Positions 1-7,516 are shown, counted from the first letter of the stretch. The stretch: DNA of 18,263 bases from JAYFRE01 sp034926235 (GCA_034926235.1 JAYFRE010000168.1:1-18263); one strand, 5' to 3'. Notes: a model not told the origin generated them from the sequence alone. Program-made: numbers and translations.

Positions 1-323
1 ATCGTCCACCAGCCGGGCGTGACGGCGATTTCCAAATTCTCTTCGACGCTCAGCATGCCGAAAATGCCGCGATGTTCGGGCACCAGGGCGATACCTGCGC
101 GCGCGATGCCGTGGATCGGCAGACCGGCCAGATCGCGCCCCATGAACCGCACACTTCCCGTTCTGGGGCGAACAATGCCGGCGATGCTGCGCAAGGTGGT
201 GGTCTTGCCGGCGCCATTGCGGCCCAGCAGTGTCACCAGTTCGCCTTCGCCCACACTGAGCGAAACGCCTTCGAGAACGTGGCTCTTTCCATAAAAGGAA
301 TGGATCGAATCGAGTTCCAGCAT
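1..323 (-). CDS. livF: LivF-type ABC transporter ATP-binding protein (3' end cut off by window edge)
   Basis: Second ATPase of a branched-chain-amino-acid-type (HAAT) importer; it would hydrolyse ATP on the cytoplasmic face of the LivH/LivM permease. Only about the first 107 residues are present. I translated them by hand: they begin MLELDSIHSFYGKSHVLEG, carry Walker A GRNGAGKTT at residues 34-42, and include PEHRGIFGMLSVEENL, the PExRGIF...LSVEENL signature of the LivF branch. The signature motif and Walker B lie beyond the edge. The ATG shares its A with the TGA of the upstream livG-like gene (TGATG), so translation is probably coupled. The substrate cannot be told from the ATPase. Confidence 0.93.
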   Translation of the reverse strand, partial: MLELDSIHSFYGKSHVLEGVSLSVGEGELVTLLGRNGAGKTTTLRSIAGIVRPRTGSVRFMGRDLAGLPIHGIARAGIALVPEHRGIFGMLSVEENLEIAVTPGWWT

Positions 324-1078
324 CAAGCCGCCTCCCCCAGATAGGCCGAACGCACCCGTTCGTCGGCGCGCACCATTTCGGGTGTTCCTTCGACCAGGAT
401 GCGGCCCCGGCTCATCACCGTCACCCGATCGCTGATTGACATGACGATGCCCATATTGTGTTCGATCAGCATGATCGTGTGGTCCCGGCCCAACTCCGCG
501 ATCAGTCCGGTCATGACCGGGATATCGTCGATCCCCATGCCCGAGGTGGGTTCGTCGAGCAGCAGAAGCTTAGGCTTGGCACACAAAGCCATGCCGACTT
601 CCAGAACCCGCTGCTGGCCATGCGACAGATCGCCGGCGGCGTGGCGCGCGCGCGCGGCCAGACCCAGCCGTTCCATCACCTGTTCGGCCTGTTCCCGGTG
701 CGCCTTGCCGCTGGTCACCGAACGCCAGAAAACCAGGGACCGGTCGCCGTCGCGCCCCTGCGCCGCCAAGCGCAGATTCTCGAACACGCTCAGATTCTGA
801 AACAGGCTGGTGACCTGGAACGACCGCGCCATGCCCAGACCGACCCGCCCTTGGGGGGGCTCGGCGGTGATATCCCGTCCGTCGAACAGGATACGCCCCG
901 ATGTCGGCTTGCGCCCGCCGGTAAGACAGTGGAACAGCGACGTCTTGCCCGCGCCATTGGGACCGATCACCGAATGGATGGTGCCGGCGCGCACGCGAAG
1001 ATCGACCCCGTCGACGGCGTGGAACCCGCCATAGGCCAGCATGAGATCGCTGGTTTCAAGAAGCATGTCTTCGCTCAT
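323..1078 (-). CDS. livG: LivG-type ABC transporter ATP-binding protein
   Basis: First ATPase of the HAAT-type importer. From MSEDMLLETSDL the product is 251 aa, normal for LivG. Walker A is GPNGAGKT (residues 39-46), the signature is LSHGQQR (about 157-163; LSxGQ variants are usual in Liv ATPases), Walker B is LLLLDEP, and the switch His lies in LIEHNM. The reading frame stays open upstream to 1144, but I chose the ATG at 1078. It is preceded by AAGGAGG (about 1086-1092) and overlaps the previous stop by four bases (ATGA), whereas the longer form would run well into the livM-like gene. It sits between the permease and LivF genes of one operon. Confidence 0.95.
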   Translation of the reverse strand: MSEDMLLETSDLMLAYGGFHAVDGVDLRVRAGTIHSVIGPNGAGKTSLFHCLTGGRKPTSGRILFDGRDITAEPPQGRVGLGMARSFQVTSLFQNLSVFENLRLAAQGRDGDRSLVFWRSVTSGKAHREQAEQVMERLGLAARARHAAGDLSHGQQRVLEVGMALCAKPKLLLLDEPTSGMGIDDIPVMTGLIAELGRDHTIMLIEHNMGIVMSISDRVTVMSRGRILVEGTPEMVRADERVRSAYLGEAA

Positions 1079-2052
1079 GGCCGTTCCTCCTTGGCCGCCC
1101 GTTGCAGCCCGAACCGTGCGGCCAGAGCCTCCACCCCGCCCCACAATCCGCCACGCAGGAACATGACGATCAGGATCAGCCCAACGCCCAGCAGCAGCAT
1201 CCAGCGCGGCCAGATATCGGAAAGCACCTCGCCCAGGATCACCATCGCGCCCGCGCCCAGCAGCGGCCCCAACAGCGATCCGGTCCCGCCGATGATGGTC
1301 ATGATGACGATGTTGTCGGACATCGACAGTTCGATATTGGACAGGGGCACGAAGTTGATCAGCATGCCGTACAATGCGCCTGCCAGGGCGGTGACCATCC
1401 CCGACAGGGTGAAGGCCAGCAGCTTGAAATGACGCGTGTCGTAACCGACGGCCAGCGCCCGATTCTCGTTTTCCCGGATCGCCACCAACGTACTGCCGAA
1501 GGGCGATCCGATCAGACGCTTGGCCCCGACGAAGACGATGAAGAACAGGACGGCGATGAAGGTATAAAAGGCATAGGGATTGCCCAGCGGCACAAGCGTG
1601 ACGCCGAACAGGGTCAGATCGGGCCGCGGCACGTCGAGCAGCCCGTTATCGCCGCCGGTCCAGTCCGACAAGGTATAGGCCAGGAAATAGCCCATCTGGG
1701 AAAAGGCCAGCGTCAGCATCACGAAATAGATGCCGGTCCGGCGGATCGACATCGCCCCGACCAGGGTTGCGATCGCCGCCCCGGCGGCCATGGCAATCAA
1801 TAGGGCACTCAGCAATCCCGCGCCGCCATGGATCATCGCCAAAGCCGAGAGATAAGACCCCACGCCAAAGAACAATCCCTGGCCAAAGGATAAAAGCCCG
1901 CCATAACCCAGCAGCAGATTGCAGGCCAGGGCCGCCATGGCGAAGATCAGAATTTCACCCGCCAGGCTGGCCGAAGGCAGCAGGACCGGCAGGGCCGCCA
2001 GGATAACCGCCACCGCCAAGGTCATGCGGTCGAACACCATGGACTCGCGCAT
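1075..2052 (-). CDS. livM: LivM-type ABC transporter permease
   Basis: Inner-membrane permease subunit of the HAAT importer, 325 aa, within the LivM size range. The sequence is mostly hydrophobic helices. It contains the family stretch LLLGYGGLLSFGQGLFFGVG (about residues 46-65) and the later cytoplasmic loop SPFGSTLVAIRENENRALAVG (split here only for description), which is the EAA-like loop contacting the ATPases. The ATG at 2052 lies 3 nt after the stop of the LivH-type gene. An in-frame ATG four codons later (MVFDRM) is an alternative start. It forms a heterodimer with the LivH-type subunit. The substrate is not evident. Confidence 0.94.
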   Translation of the reverse strand: MRESMVFDRMTLAVAVILAALPVLLPSASLAGEILIFAMAALACNLLLGYGGLLSFGQGLFFGVGSYLSALAMIHGGAGLLSALLIAMAAGAAIATLVGAMSIRRTGIYFVMLTLAFSQMGYFLAYTLSDWTGGDNGLLDVPRPDLTLFGVTLVPLGNPYAFYTFIAVLFFIVFVGAKRLIGSPFGSTLVAIRENENRALAVGYDTRHFKLLAFTLSGMVTALAGALYGMLINFVPLSNIELSMSDNIVIMTIIGGTGSLLGPLLGAGAMVILGEVLSDIWPRWMLLLGVGLILIVMFLRGGLWGGVEALAARFGLQRAAKEERP

Positions 2053-2055
2053 GGA

Positions 2056-2916
2056 TCAGGCCCTCCCGAACAGGCCGTAGGGCCGCAGAAAGATCACCGC
2101 TGCCATCGCGGCATAAATCATCAGACTGGCGCCCTGGGGCCAGATGGTGCTCATCAGACTTTGTACCAGCCCGATGATCAGTCCGCCGACCAGCGCGCCG
2201 GTGAAAGAGCCCATCCCGCCGATCACGACCACGACGAAGGCCAGCCCCAGGACTTCCGGCCCCATGAAGGGGTGCGCGCCGCGCAAGGGCGCGGACAGGA
2301 CGCCGGCCAACCCCGCAAGACCGACGCCCAAAGCGAAGGTCAGCGAGAACAGACGATAGATATCCGCCCCCAGAAGGGAGACCATCTCCGGGTTTTCGCT
2401 GCCGGCGCGCACCAGCGCGCCAAAGCGCGTCCGTTCCAACAGCACCCAGAGAACGAAACCGACGACGGCGGAAAACATAATCAGGAACAGACGGTATTTG
2501 GGGTAGGCGAATTTGCCGAAGGTGATTACGCCTTGGAGCATGTCCGGGATCGACACGCTTTTGCCGATCGGGCCCCAGACCAGGATGCTGCCTTCCTGCA
2601 AGATCAGGGCAATTCCGACGGTGATCAGGATGTGGAAGGTATGCGGCAGATGATAGCAGTGACGGATCAGGACCTTTTCGACCATCCAGGCGAACCCGGC
2701 GACGATCAGCGGACCGGCGATCAAGGCGACCCAATAGGCCCCGGTCAGCTGCAAGAGCGTGTAGCACAGATAGGCACCCAGCATGAAGAAGGCGCCATGG
2801 GCGAAATTCACGAAATTGAGCAGCCCGAAAATGATCGTCAGCCCCACCGCGATGAGGAAATAGATCATCCCCAGGCCCAGGCCGTTCAGAATCTGAAAAA
2901 GATAGAGATTAAGCAT
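2056..2916 (-). CDS. livH: LivH-type ABC transporter permease
   Basis: Inner-membrane permease, 286 aa, the usual LivH length. It opens with a membrane segment (NGLGLGMIYFLIAVGLTIIFG) followed by LLNFVNFAHGAFFMLGAYL, the hallmark N-terminal stretch of LivH/UrtB-type permeases. The cytoplasmic loop near residues 160-180 carries ERTRFGALVRAGSENPEM, the coupling region for the ATPases. About eight membrane segments are visible. The gene follows the binding-protein gene after a 79-nt gap holding a strong stem-loop, and precedes the LivM-type gene by 3 nt. Family assignment is secure; the transported compound is unknown. Confidence 0.95.
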   Translation of the reverse strand: MLNLYLFQILNGLGLGMIYFLIAVGLTIIFGLLNFVNFAHGAFFMLGAYLCYTLLQLTGAYWVALIAGPLIVAGFAWMVEKVLIRHCYHLPHTFHILITVGIALILQEGSILVWGPIGKSVSIPDMLQGVITFGKFAYPKYRLFLIMFSAVVGFVLWVLLERTRFGALVRAGSENPEMVSLLGADIYRLFSLTFALGVGLAGLAGVLSAPLRGAHPFMGPEVLGLAFVVVVIGGMGSFTGALVGGLIIGLVQSLMSTIWPQGASLMIYAAMAAVIFLRPYGLFGRA

Positions 2917-2950
2917 CCGAAGCCCCCTTGCGCGGCGCGCCCGCCCATCT

Positions 2951-2975
2951 CCGGAGCGGCGGCCAGCCGCTCCGG
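2951..2975 (-). other. Perfect 10-bp stem-loop between binding-protein and permease genes
   Basis: Arms CCGGAGCGGC (2951-2960) and GCCGCTCCGG (2966-2975) with a 5-nt loop. In the minus-strand transcript it falls 20 nt after the stop of the binding-protein gene and about 35 nt before the LivH-type start. No U-tract follows, so it does not look like a full terminator. In ABC operons such elements commonly protect the upstream message from 3' exonucleases and raise binding protein over permease; I infer the same role here. Confidence 0.7.
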
Positions 2976-2995
2976 AAACAGCGGAACGACCGCCG

Positions 2996-4201
2996 CTAGG
3001 CCATCTTGCAGGCGATCTTGTCGCCTTGCGGGAAGGACTGGCCCGAGCTGATCAGCGTGGCCAGATCATCGGCATCCTTCATCGCCGATTTGGCCTTGCC
3101 CTTCAGCAGGTAGTAATCCTTGATCACTTGGTGGTCGGCGGCGCGGATGGTTTCCTTGCCGGTCGGGCCCTCATAGGTCATGCCTTCCATCGCCTTGGCC
3201 ACGGCGCGGCCATCCGCCGTACCCGCCGCCTTGACCCCGTCCAGGATCACCTTGGTGCTGATATAGTCGGCGGCCAGGGGATAATTGGGCGAAATGCCGT
3301 AGGCTTCCTTGACGCGCTTGACCAGTTCGATATTCATCGGCGTCTGCACCTGATGCCAGTACTGGGCGCCCATATAGACGTCTTCCAGCAGATCGGGCCC
3401 CAGCGACTGGAACCAGTCGAGACCGGCGGTCCAGGCCAGCAGGACTTTCATCTGCTGCTTCAAGCCGAAATTCGCCGCCTGACGCAAACAATTCGACGCC
3501 TGACCGCCGAAATTCAGGATCAGCAGAACGTCGGGCTGCGCCGCCATGGCGTTGGTCAGATAGCCCGAAAATTCCTGTTCCTGGGTCGAGTGGTAGCTGT
3601 TGCCGATATGCTCGATTCCCAATTGCTGAAACAGATCCTTGGCGGCGGACAGCAAGGCTTCGCCGAACACATATTGCGGCGTGATCGTGTACCAGCGCTT
3701 GGCCTTCGGATTCTGCTCGAACAGGGGGCGCACCGTTTCGTGAATGGCGCCATAGGTCGGCACCGTCCAGCGGAAGGTCGAGGCATTGCATTCGGTTCCG
3801 GTGATTTCGTCGGCCCCGGCGGGAGTCATGAAGACGCCGCCGCCCTTGGCGACTTCCTTGCCCACGGCCAGCGCCGTCGAGGACAGGGTACAGCCCTGGA
3901 ACAGGGCCGCGCCCTCCTGGGCCATCGCCTCCTGCACCTTGCGCACCGCCTTGCCCGGATTGCTTTCCGTGTCGATGGTGACGTATTTCACCGCGCCGCC
4001 CAAAAGAGGGCCGTAATCCTTGACCGCCAATTGCGAGCCCATCTCGGCGAACTTGCCGTAGCTGGCAAACGAGCCGGACAGGGATTTCAGCCCGTAAAAC
4101 GTCACCGGCGCGGCGGCATGGGCGGATTTCAGAATCGACGGCGCAGCGAAAAGGGATGTCGCGGCCAGGCCGCTTTTCAGGAAGGAACGTCTCGTTAACA
4201 T
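2996..4201 (-). CDS. Periplasmic substrate-binding protein of HAAT-type ABC importer, Tat signal
   Basis: Type I periplasmic binding protein (LivJ/LivK-like superfamily), 401 aa from the chosen ATG. The N-terminus MLTRRSFLKSG fits the twin-arginine consensus and is followed by a hydrophobic stretch and a probable cleavage after SAHA (residue 29), so it is predicted to be exported folded. The mature part starts with VTFYGLKSLSGSFASYGK, the usual first beta strand and ligand loop. It ends with GPTGKETIRAADHQVIKDYY, typical of the family. The frame is open 25 codons upstream into gntR, but that stretch lacks family similarity. The ligand is not predictable; aromatic or organic acids are as likely as amino acids. 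It directly follows the regulator gene. Confidence 0.93.
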   Translation of the reverse strand: MLTRRSFLKSGLAATSLFAAPSILKSAHAAAPVTFYGLKSLSGSFASYGKFAEMGSQLAVKDYGPLLGGAVKYVTIDTESNPGKAVRKVQEAMAQEGAALFQGCTLSSTALAVGKEVAKGGGVFMTPAGADEITGTECNASTFRWTVPTYGAIHETVRPLFEQNPKAKRWYTITPQYVFGEALLSAAKDLFQQLGIEHIGNSYHSTQEQEFSGYLTNAMAAQPDVLLILNFGGQASNCLRQAANFGLKQQMKVLLAWTAGLDWFQSLGPDLLEDVYMGAQYWHQVQTPMNIELVKRVKEAYGISPNYPLAADYISTKVILDGVKAAGTADGRAVAKAMEGMTYEGPTGKETIRAADHQVIKDYYLLKGKAKSAMKDADDLATLISSGQSFPQGDKIACKMA

Positions 4202-4259
4202 GGAAGCCTCTCTCGAAAACAAGCCTTGGGGACCATTCCCATCAAGGACCGGCCGGCGC

Positions 4260-5021
4260 TCACGGCCTTGGGACATCCAGAAGCAAGGTCCGTTCGACCT
4301 CTTCTTCGAGCGCGCACATATGGCCTTCGGCGTCCTTCATGTGTTCGGTCATGATCCGTTGGACCCGATCCCCATCACCTTGGCGATAGGCTTCGAGCAG
4401 GAGCCGGTGGTAAGAGACGTTGGCCTCGCTGAATTGATGGCGTTCGGGCTTGTAGGCGCCCTTGAACACCACCAGATCGCGCAGCATCCCGTTCAGGAAG
4501 CGGCCGATGAACGCCAGCAGCGGATTGGGGCAGGCGTCGGCCAGAATGTCGTGAAAATCGAGCTCTAAGATACGTTGGCGGCGCTGGTCTTCTTCGTCCC
4601 GGGGCCGGCGCGCACAAAACGCGATATTCGCTTCCATGGCAGCGAAAGCCGCCTGATCCAGATGCCCGACGGCGGCAACGGCTAATTCGGGCTCCACCAC
4701 TTTGCGGACCTGATAAACCCCGGCCCCGTCGAGATGGCTGAAATGCAGGAAGGTTCTGAGCATCCGCGCAGCCGGCTCAGAATCCGCTGCGGCCAGATAA
4801 GCGCCGCCGCCCGGCCCGGTCCGGGTCACCACCAGCCCTTCGACCTGAAGCGCTTTCAGCACTTCCCGCGCCGTTCCTTTGGAGCAGCCATAGCTGGTGA
4901 CCAGCTCCTGTTCCCCCATGACCCGATCACCTGGCTCCAATCGCCGAGCGACGATCAAACGCCGCACATCCTGGACGATGGAATCCGAAAGCTTGGTGCG
5001 TCTTAAGGGGGGGAATGCCAT
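4260..5021 (-). CDS. GntR-family transcriptional regulator, FadR/FCD subfamily
   Basis: Ligand-responsive repressor or activator, 253 aa. The winged helix-turn-helix spans residues 10-77 (EQELVTSYGCSKGTAREVLKAL, a typical GntR recognition region, then a wing with TGPGGGAYL). The C-terminal FCD domain is all-helical. The metal site expected for FCD proteins is visible as E153 (Asp in many relatives), H157, H205 and H227, with the last two 22 residues apart as in characterised members. The ligand is therefore probably a carboxylic acid held by a metal. The gene leads the importer operon, 58 nt ahead of the binding-protein gene, so it likely controls that operon and itself. Confidence 0.92.
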   Translation of the reverse strand: MAFPPLRRTKLSDSIVQDVRRLIVARRLEPGDRVMGEQELVTSYGCSKGTAREVLKALQVEGLVVTRTGPGGGAYLAAADSEPAARMLRTFLHFSHLDGAGVYQVRKVVEPELAVAAVGHLDQAAFAAMEANIAFCARRPRDEEDQRRQRILELDFHDILADACPNPLLAFIGRFLNGMLRDLVVFKGAYKPERHQFSEANVSYHRLLLEAYRQGDGDRVQRIMTEHMKDAEGHMCALEEEVERTLLLDVPRP

Positions 5022-5057
5022 CCGAACCTGCCCTGTCGGGGAACCGATTTATCCGTA

Positions 5058-5092
5058 TAGATATCATAAATTCCCAAATGTGCACAATATTG
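5058..5092 (-). promoter_or_regulatory. Probable gntR promoter with overlapping palindromes
   Basis: In an AT-rich stretch the minus strand reads TTGTGC (5087-5082), 18 nt, then TATCTA (5063-5058), giving a transcript start about 30 nt before the gntR ATG. Two palindromes, TGTGCACA (5079-5086) and CAATATTG (5085-5092), cover the -35 side. That is where an autoregulating GntR dimer could sit, though neither exactly matches the published FadR-subfamily consensus. Inference from sequence only. Confidence 0.4.
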
Positions 5093-5128
5093 AGTCATAT
5101 TTTTTGTGTGCCTATTTTTTAAGCTATT

Positions 5129-5164
5129 GCGGCGGTTGACGGTCCCGCCGCCGGACTGTCTACT
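5129..5164 (+). promoter_or_regulatory. Probable promoter of the histidine phosphatase gene, -35 inside a hairpin
   Basis: TTGACG (5136-5141), 17 nt, TCTACT (5159-5164), placing the transcript start about 37 nt before the TTG start codon. The -35 hexamer lies in the loop of a perfect 7-bp inverted repeat, GCGGCGG (5129-5135) and CCGCCGC (5145-5151). The -35 is strong and the -10 only moderate. Confidence 0.4.
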
Positions 5165-5207
5165 GGCGCATCCTCACGCTTAAGGCAGAAGAAGGACGCA
5201 GGCCGCC

Positions 5208-5795
5208 TTGACCATCGATCTCTATCTCGTCCGTCACGGCGAAACCGAATGGAACCGCCAGGGCCGCATCCAAGGCCAAGGCGATTCCCCCTTGACCGAA
5301 CGCGGCCAGGAACAGGCCTTGTCCGTGGGAAAACTCTTAGCGACGGTGCCGACCCTGCCGCCCGCCCTGCTGCTGGTCAGCCCATTGGGGCGCACCCGGG
5401 CGACGGCGGGTCAAATCAGCCGCCATCTCGCCGTGGAGCGAATGGAAACCGACGCGCGAATCGGGGAAGTCGCCATGGGGGCGTGGGAGGGGATGACCTT
5501 GCCGGAAATCGCCGAACGCGAGCCCAGCCGGCGCGACGATCTGAAGCGCATCGACTGGTGTTTCCGCTCCCCCGGCGGCGAAACGCTGGCAATGGTGCAG
5601 AGGCGCGCCCGCGACTGGCTCGGCTCACTTCCCCACGACAGGCCCGCTGTCGCGGTTTCGCACGGGCTGGTCGGACGGGTGATCCGGGGGCTTTATCTTG
5701 ATCTCAGGCTCGAGGAAATGATGGCCCTGCCCGTCCCTCAGGACGTCGTCTGGCATCTGACCCAAGGCAAGATCAGGGCCATCGGCCCGCTTTGA
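5208..5795 (+). CDS. Histidine phosphatase family protein (phosphoglycerate mutase-like)
   Basis: Cytosolic phosphatase of the branch that phosphorylates a catalytic His, 195 aa. LVRHGETEWN holds the nucleophile H10 with R9. R62 in SPLGRTRAT, E87 in GEVAMGAWEG and H152 in SHGLVGRVIR complete the active site, so it should be active. The start is TTG at 5208, the only start codon ahead of LVRHGE, with AAGAAGGA about 12 nt upstream. Small members include GpmB-like phosphatases and CobC (alpha-ribazole phosphatase). Cobalamin genes lie 5 kb away, but nothing in the sequence proves CobC. It converges with the cysteine-rich gene, 4 nt between the stops. Confidence 0.9.
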   Translation: MTIDLYLVRHGETEWNRQGRIQGQGDSPLTERGQEQALSVGKLLATVPTLPPALLLVSPLGRTRATAGQISRHLAVERMETDARIGEVAMGAWEGMTLPEIAEREPSRRDDLKRIDWCFRSPGGETLAMVQRRARDWLGSLPHDRPAVAVSHGLVGRVIRGLYLDLRLEEMMALPVPQDVVWHLTQGKIRAIGPL

Positions 5796-5799
5796 CCCA

Positions 5800-6045
5800 T
5801 CAGCGTTTGCGGGGCGAAAGGTCGTTCCGGCCGGATTTCCCGGCCGGGGCTGCGTCGCAGGCGCAACCCGGCGGCGTGCGGCAAATCTTGTCGGGGGCAA
5901 TGCAGCCATTCCCGCACGCCTTGCTTTTCGCACACATCTTGCAGCAGGAAGCCGGCCTGGAAGCCTCTTGCGCCCAGGCTGCGGGCGCAAGAGGAAGAAA
6001 CGAGACGAAAAGAAGAGCCACCGCTCCGACAAGCCACCGTGTCAT
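5800..6045 (-). CDS. Small exported cysteine-rich protein of unknown function
   Basis: An 81-aa product I cannot name. Residues 1-25 form a clear signal peptide (MTRWLVGAVALLFVSF..., cleavage after AWA). The mature part has eight cysteines, all between residues 34 and 63, spaced CC-x2-C-x5-C-x3-C-x6-C-x5-C-x-C and ending PPGCACD. The tail is basic. From memory, this cysteine pattern recurs in short exported proteins of many Proteobacteria without known role; disulfides or metal binding are both possible. The ATG at 6045 has an excellent Shine-Dalgarno (AGGAGGGG). It lies 41 nt after the aminotransferase gene and is probably co-transcribed with it. Confidence 0.8.
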   Translation of the reverse strand: MTRWLVGAVALLFVSFLPLAPAAWAQEASRPASCCKMCAKSKACGNGCIAPDKICRTPPGCACDAAPAGKSGRNDLSPRKR

Positions 6046-6086
6046 GTCCCCTCCTGACGCGGAAGGGCCAGCCGGACCGCCCCGCC

Positions 6087-7313
6087 TTACGGGGTGAAAG
6101 CCGCCTCCGGCTGGAAACCTCCGCTCAACACCGCATCCCGGTCCTCGGCCCAGAGACGGGCGAGATCCTGCAATTTCTCGCCGGCAGCGACCAGGGTCTC
6201 GTCCTTCTTGGCGAAATGGAAACGGATATAGTTCCGCACCGGTTCGCGGAAGAAGCTGGATCCCGGCACCGGCGCGACCCCGGCCCGGCGCGTCATCCAT
6301 TCACTGAAGGCCACGTCGCCGATCGGATCGTTCCCGATCAGAGGAGCGATATCGACCATCACGTAATAGGCCCCTTGAGGACGATAATAGGACAAGTCCG
6401 CGCGATCCAGATAGGACAGGAACAGATCGCATTTCTGCGTGTAGATTTCCGCCAGATGGTCGTAATAGCTGTCCGGGAAGTTCAGACCTGTGACCACCGC
6501 CGCCTGCAACGGCGCCGCCGCGCCCACGGTCAGGAAATCATGCGCCTTGCGGATGCCGTTGACGATTTCGGGCGGGGCGATGACATAGCCCAAACGCCAG
6601 CCGGTGATCGAATAGGTCTTGGACAGGGACGAGCAGGAAATCGTCCGCTCCGCCATGCCGGGCAAGGCGGCGAAATAATGATGCCGATGCGGGGCGAAGA
6701 CGATGTGCTCATAAACCTCGTCGGTGATGACGAAGGTGTCGTAACGCTCGGCCAGGCGGGCGATGACCTGCAACTCCTCCTTCGAGAAGACCTTGCCGGA
6801 CGGGTTGGACGGGTTGCACAGGATCAGAGCCTTCGGCCCCTGCCGGAACGCCGCTTCCAGCACCGCCTCGTCAAAGGAAAAGGACGGCGGATTGAGCGGC
6901 ACGAAGATCGGCTCGGCCCCGCTCAGGATCGCATCCGCACCGTAATTTTCGTAGAAAGGCGAGAAGACGATCACCTTGTCGCCCGGATTACACACCGTCA
7001 GCACGGCGGCCATCATCGCTTCGGTGCTGCCGCAGGTGACGACGATATTGCGGTCCGGATCGATCTCGATCCCCATGAAGCGGCTCTGCTTGGCCGCCAG
7101 GGCGCGCCGGAAATCCGGGTCCCCCCAGGTGATCGCATATTGATGAGGCCCCGTTTCCATCACCCGCTTGGCGGCGGCGATGATTTCAGCCGGCGGATCG
7201 AAATCGGGGAACCCCTGCGAGAGGTTGATGGCGCCATACCGGTTGGCGACCCGCGTCATGCGGCGAATCGTCGATTCGCCGAACTGCTTTATCCGCTCGC
7301 TGACATCTGGCAT
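6087..7313 (-). CDS. Pyridoxal-phosphate-dependent aminotransferase, class I/II
   Basis: Fold-type I aminotransferase, 408 aa from MPDVSERIKQ. It has the substrate-side motif INLSQGFPDFDPP (residues 29-41), NPSNPSGK for PLP phosphate and ring contacts, ITDEVY with D198 and Y201, and SLSKTYSITGWR with the Schiff-base lysine K232. A late Arg in YIRFHF would bind the substrate carboxylate. The INLSQGFPDF start resembles methionine/kynurenine aminotransferases (YbdL/KAT-like) more than AspC; the exact amino donor is unresolved. An upstream in-frame ATG at 7331 and a longer frame to 7394 are less likely, because homology begins near SERIKQF and GAAGG precedes 7313. It is followed by the cysteine-rich gene. 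Confidence 0.92.
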   Translation of the reverse strand: MPDVSERIKQFGESTIRRMTRVANRYGAINLSQGFPDFDPPAEIIAAAKRVMETGPHQYAITWGDPDFRRALAAKQSRFMGIEIDPDRNIVVTCGSTEAMMAAVLTVCNPGDKVIVFSPFYENYGADAILSGAEPIFVPLNPPSFSFDEAVLEAAFRQGPKALILCNPSNPSGKVFSKEELQVIARLAERYDTFVITDEVYEHIVFAPHRHHYFAALPGMAERTISCSSLSKTYSITGWRLGYVIAPPEIVNGIRKAHDFLTVGAAAPLQAAVVTGLNFPDSYYDHLAEIYTQKCDLFLSYLDRADLSYYRPQGAYYVMVDIAPLIGNDPIGDVAFSEWMTRRAGVAPVPGSSFFREPVRNYIRFHFAKKDETLVAAGEKLQDLARLWAEDRDAVLSGGFQPEAAFTP

Positions 7314-7459
7314 TGAAAAACCCGCCTTCATCGATGGGGAGTTGCCCCGGCGGAACAAAGCAGATCCGGCACACCGCGCCGTCTTCCCCCGCACGGCGCT
7401 CTCGGTCCCGGACGTTTGAGAATCGTCTGGCGACGATACTCATTCCACCGAATAAATCA

Positions 7460-7497
7460 ATAAAACACCAAGCATCAACACATCAAAAATGTTTTAT
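7460..7497. repeat. 8-bp inverted repeat upstream of aminotransferase gene
   Basis: ATAAAACA (7460-7467) and TGTTTTAT (7490-7497) are perfect arms 22 nt apart in an AT-rich island inside the roughly 200-nt gap between rpmB's terminator and the aminotransferase start. It could be an operator. I see no clear -35/-10 pair tied to it. The rest of this gap (7314-7459) holds nothing I recognise. Confidence 0.45.
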
Positions 7498-7516
7498 GCC
7501 CGGAGTACCACACACG

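Noticed and set aside
458..4198. Several long plus-strand open frames (458-1432, 2161-3051, 3026-4198) opposite the importer genes
   Set aside because: They are antisense shadows of strongly supported minus-strand genes in GC-rich DNA; their translations are rich in Gln, Arg, His and Gly and match no family.
5827..5847. CCGGCCGG repeat hairpin near the end of the cysteine-rich gene as a terminator
   Set aside because: It lies inside the coding region and no T-tract follows on either strand.
6039..7316. A 425-codon plus-strand open frame opposite the aminotransferase
   Set aside because: Antisense to a gene with all PLP-enzyme motifs; no ribosome binding site or recognisable domain.
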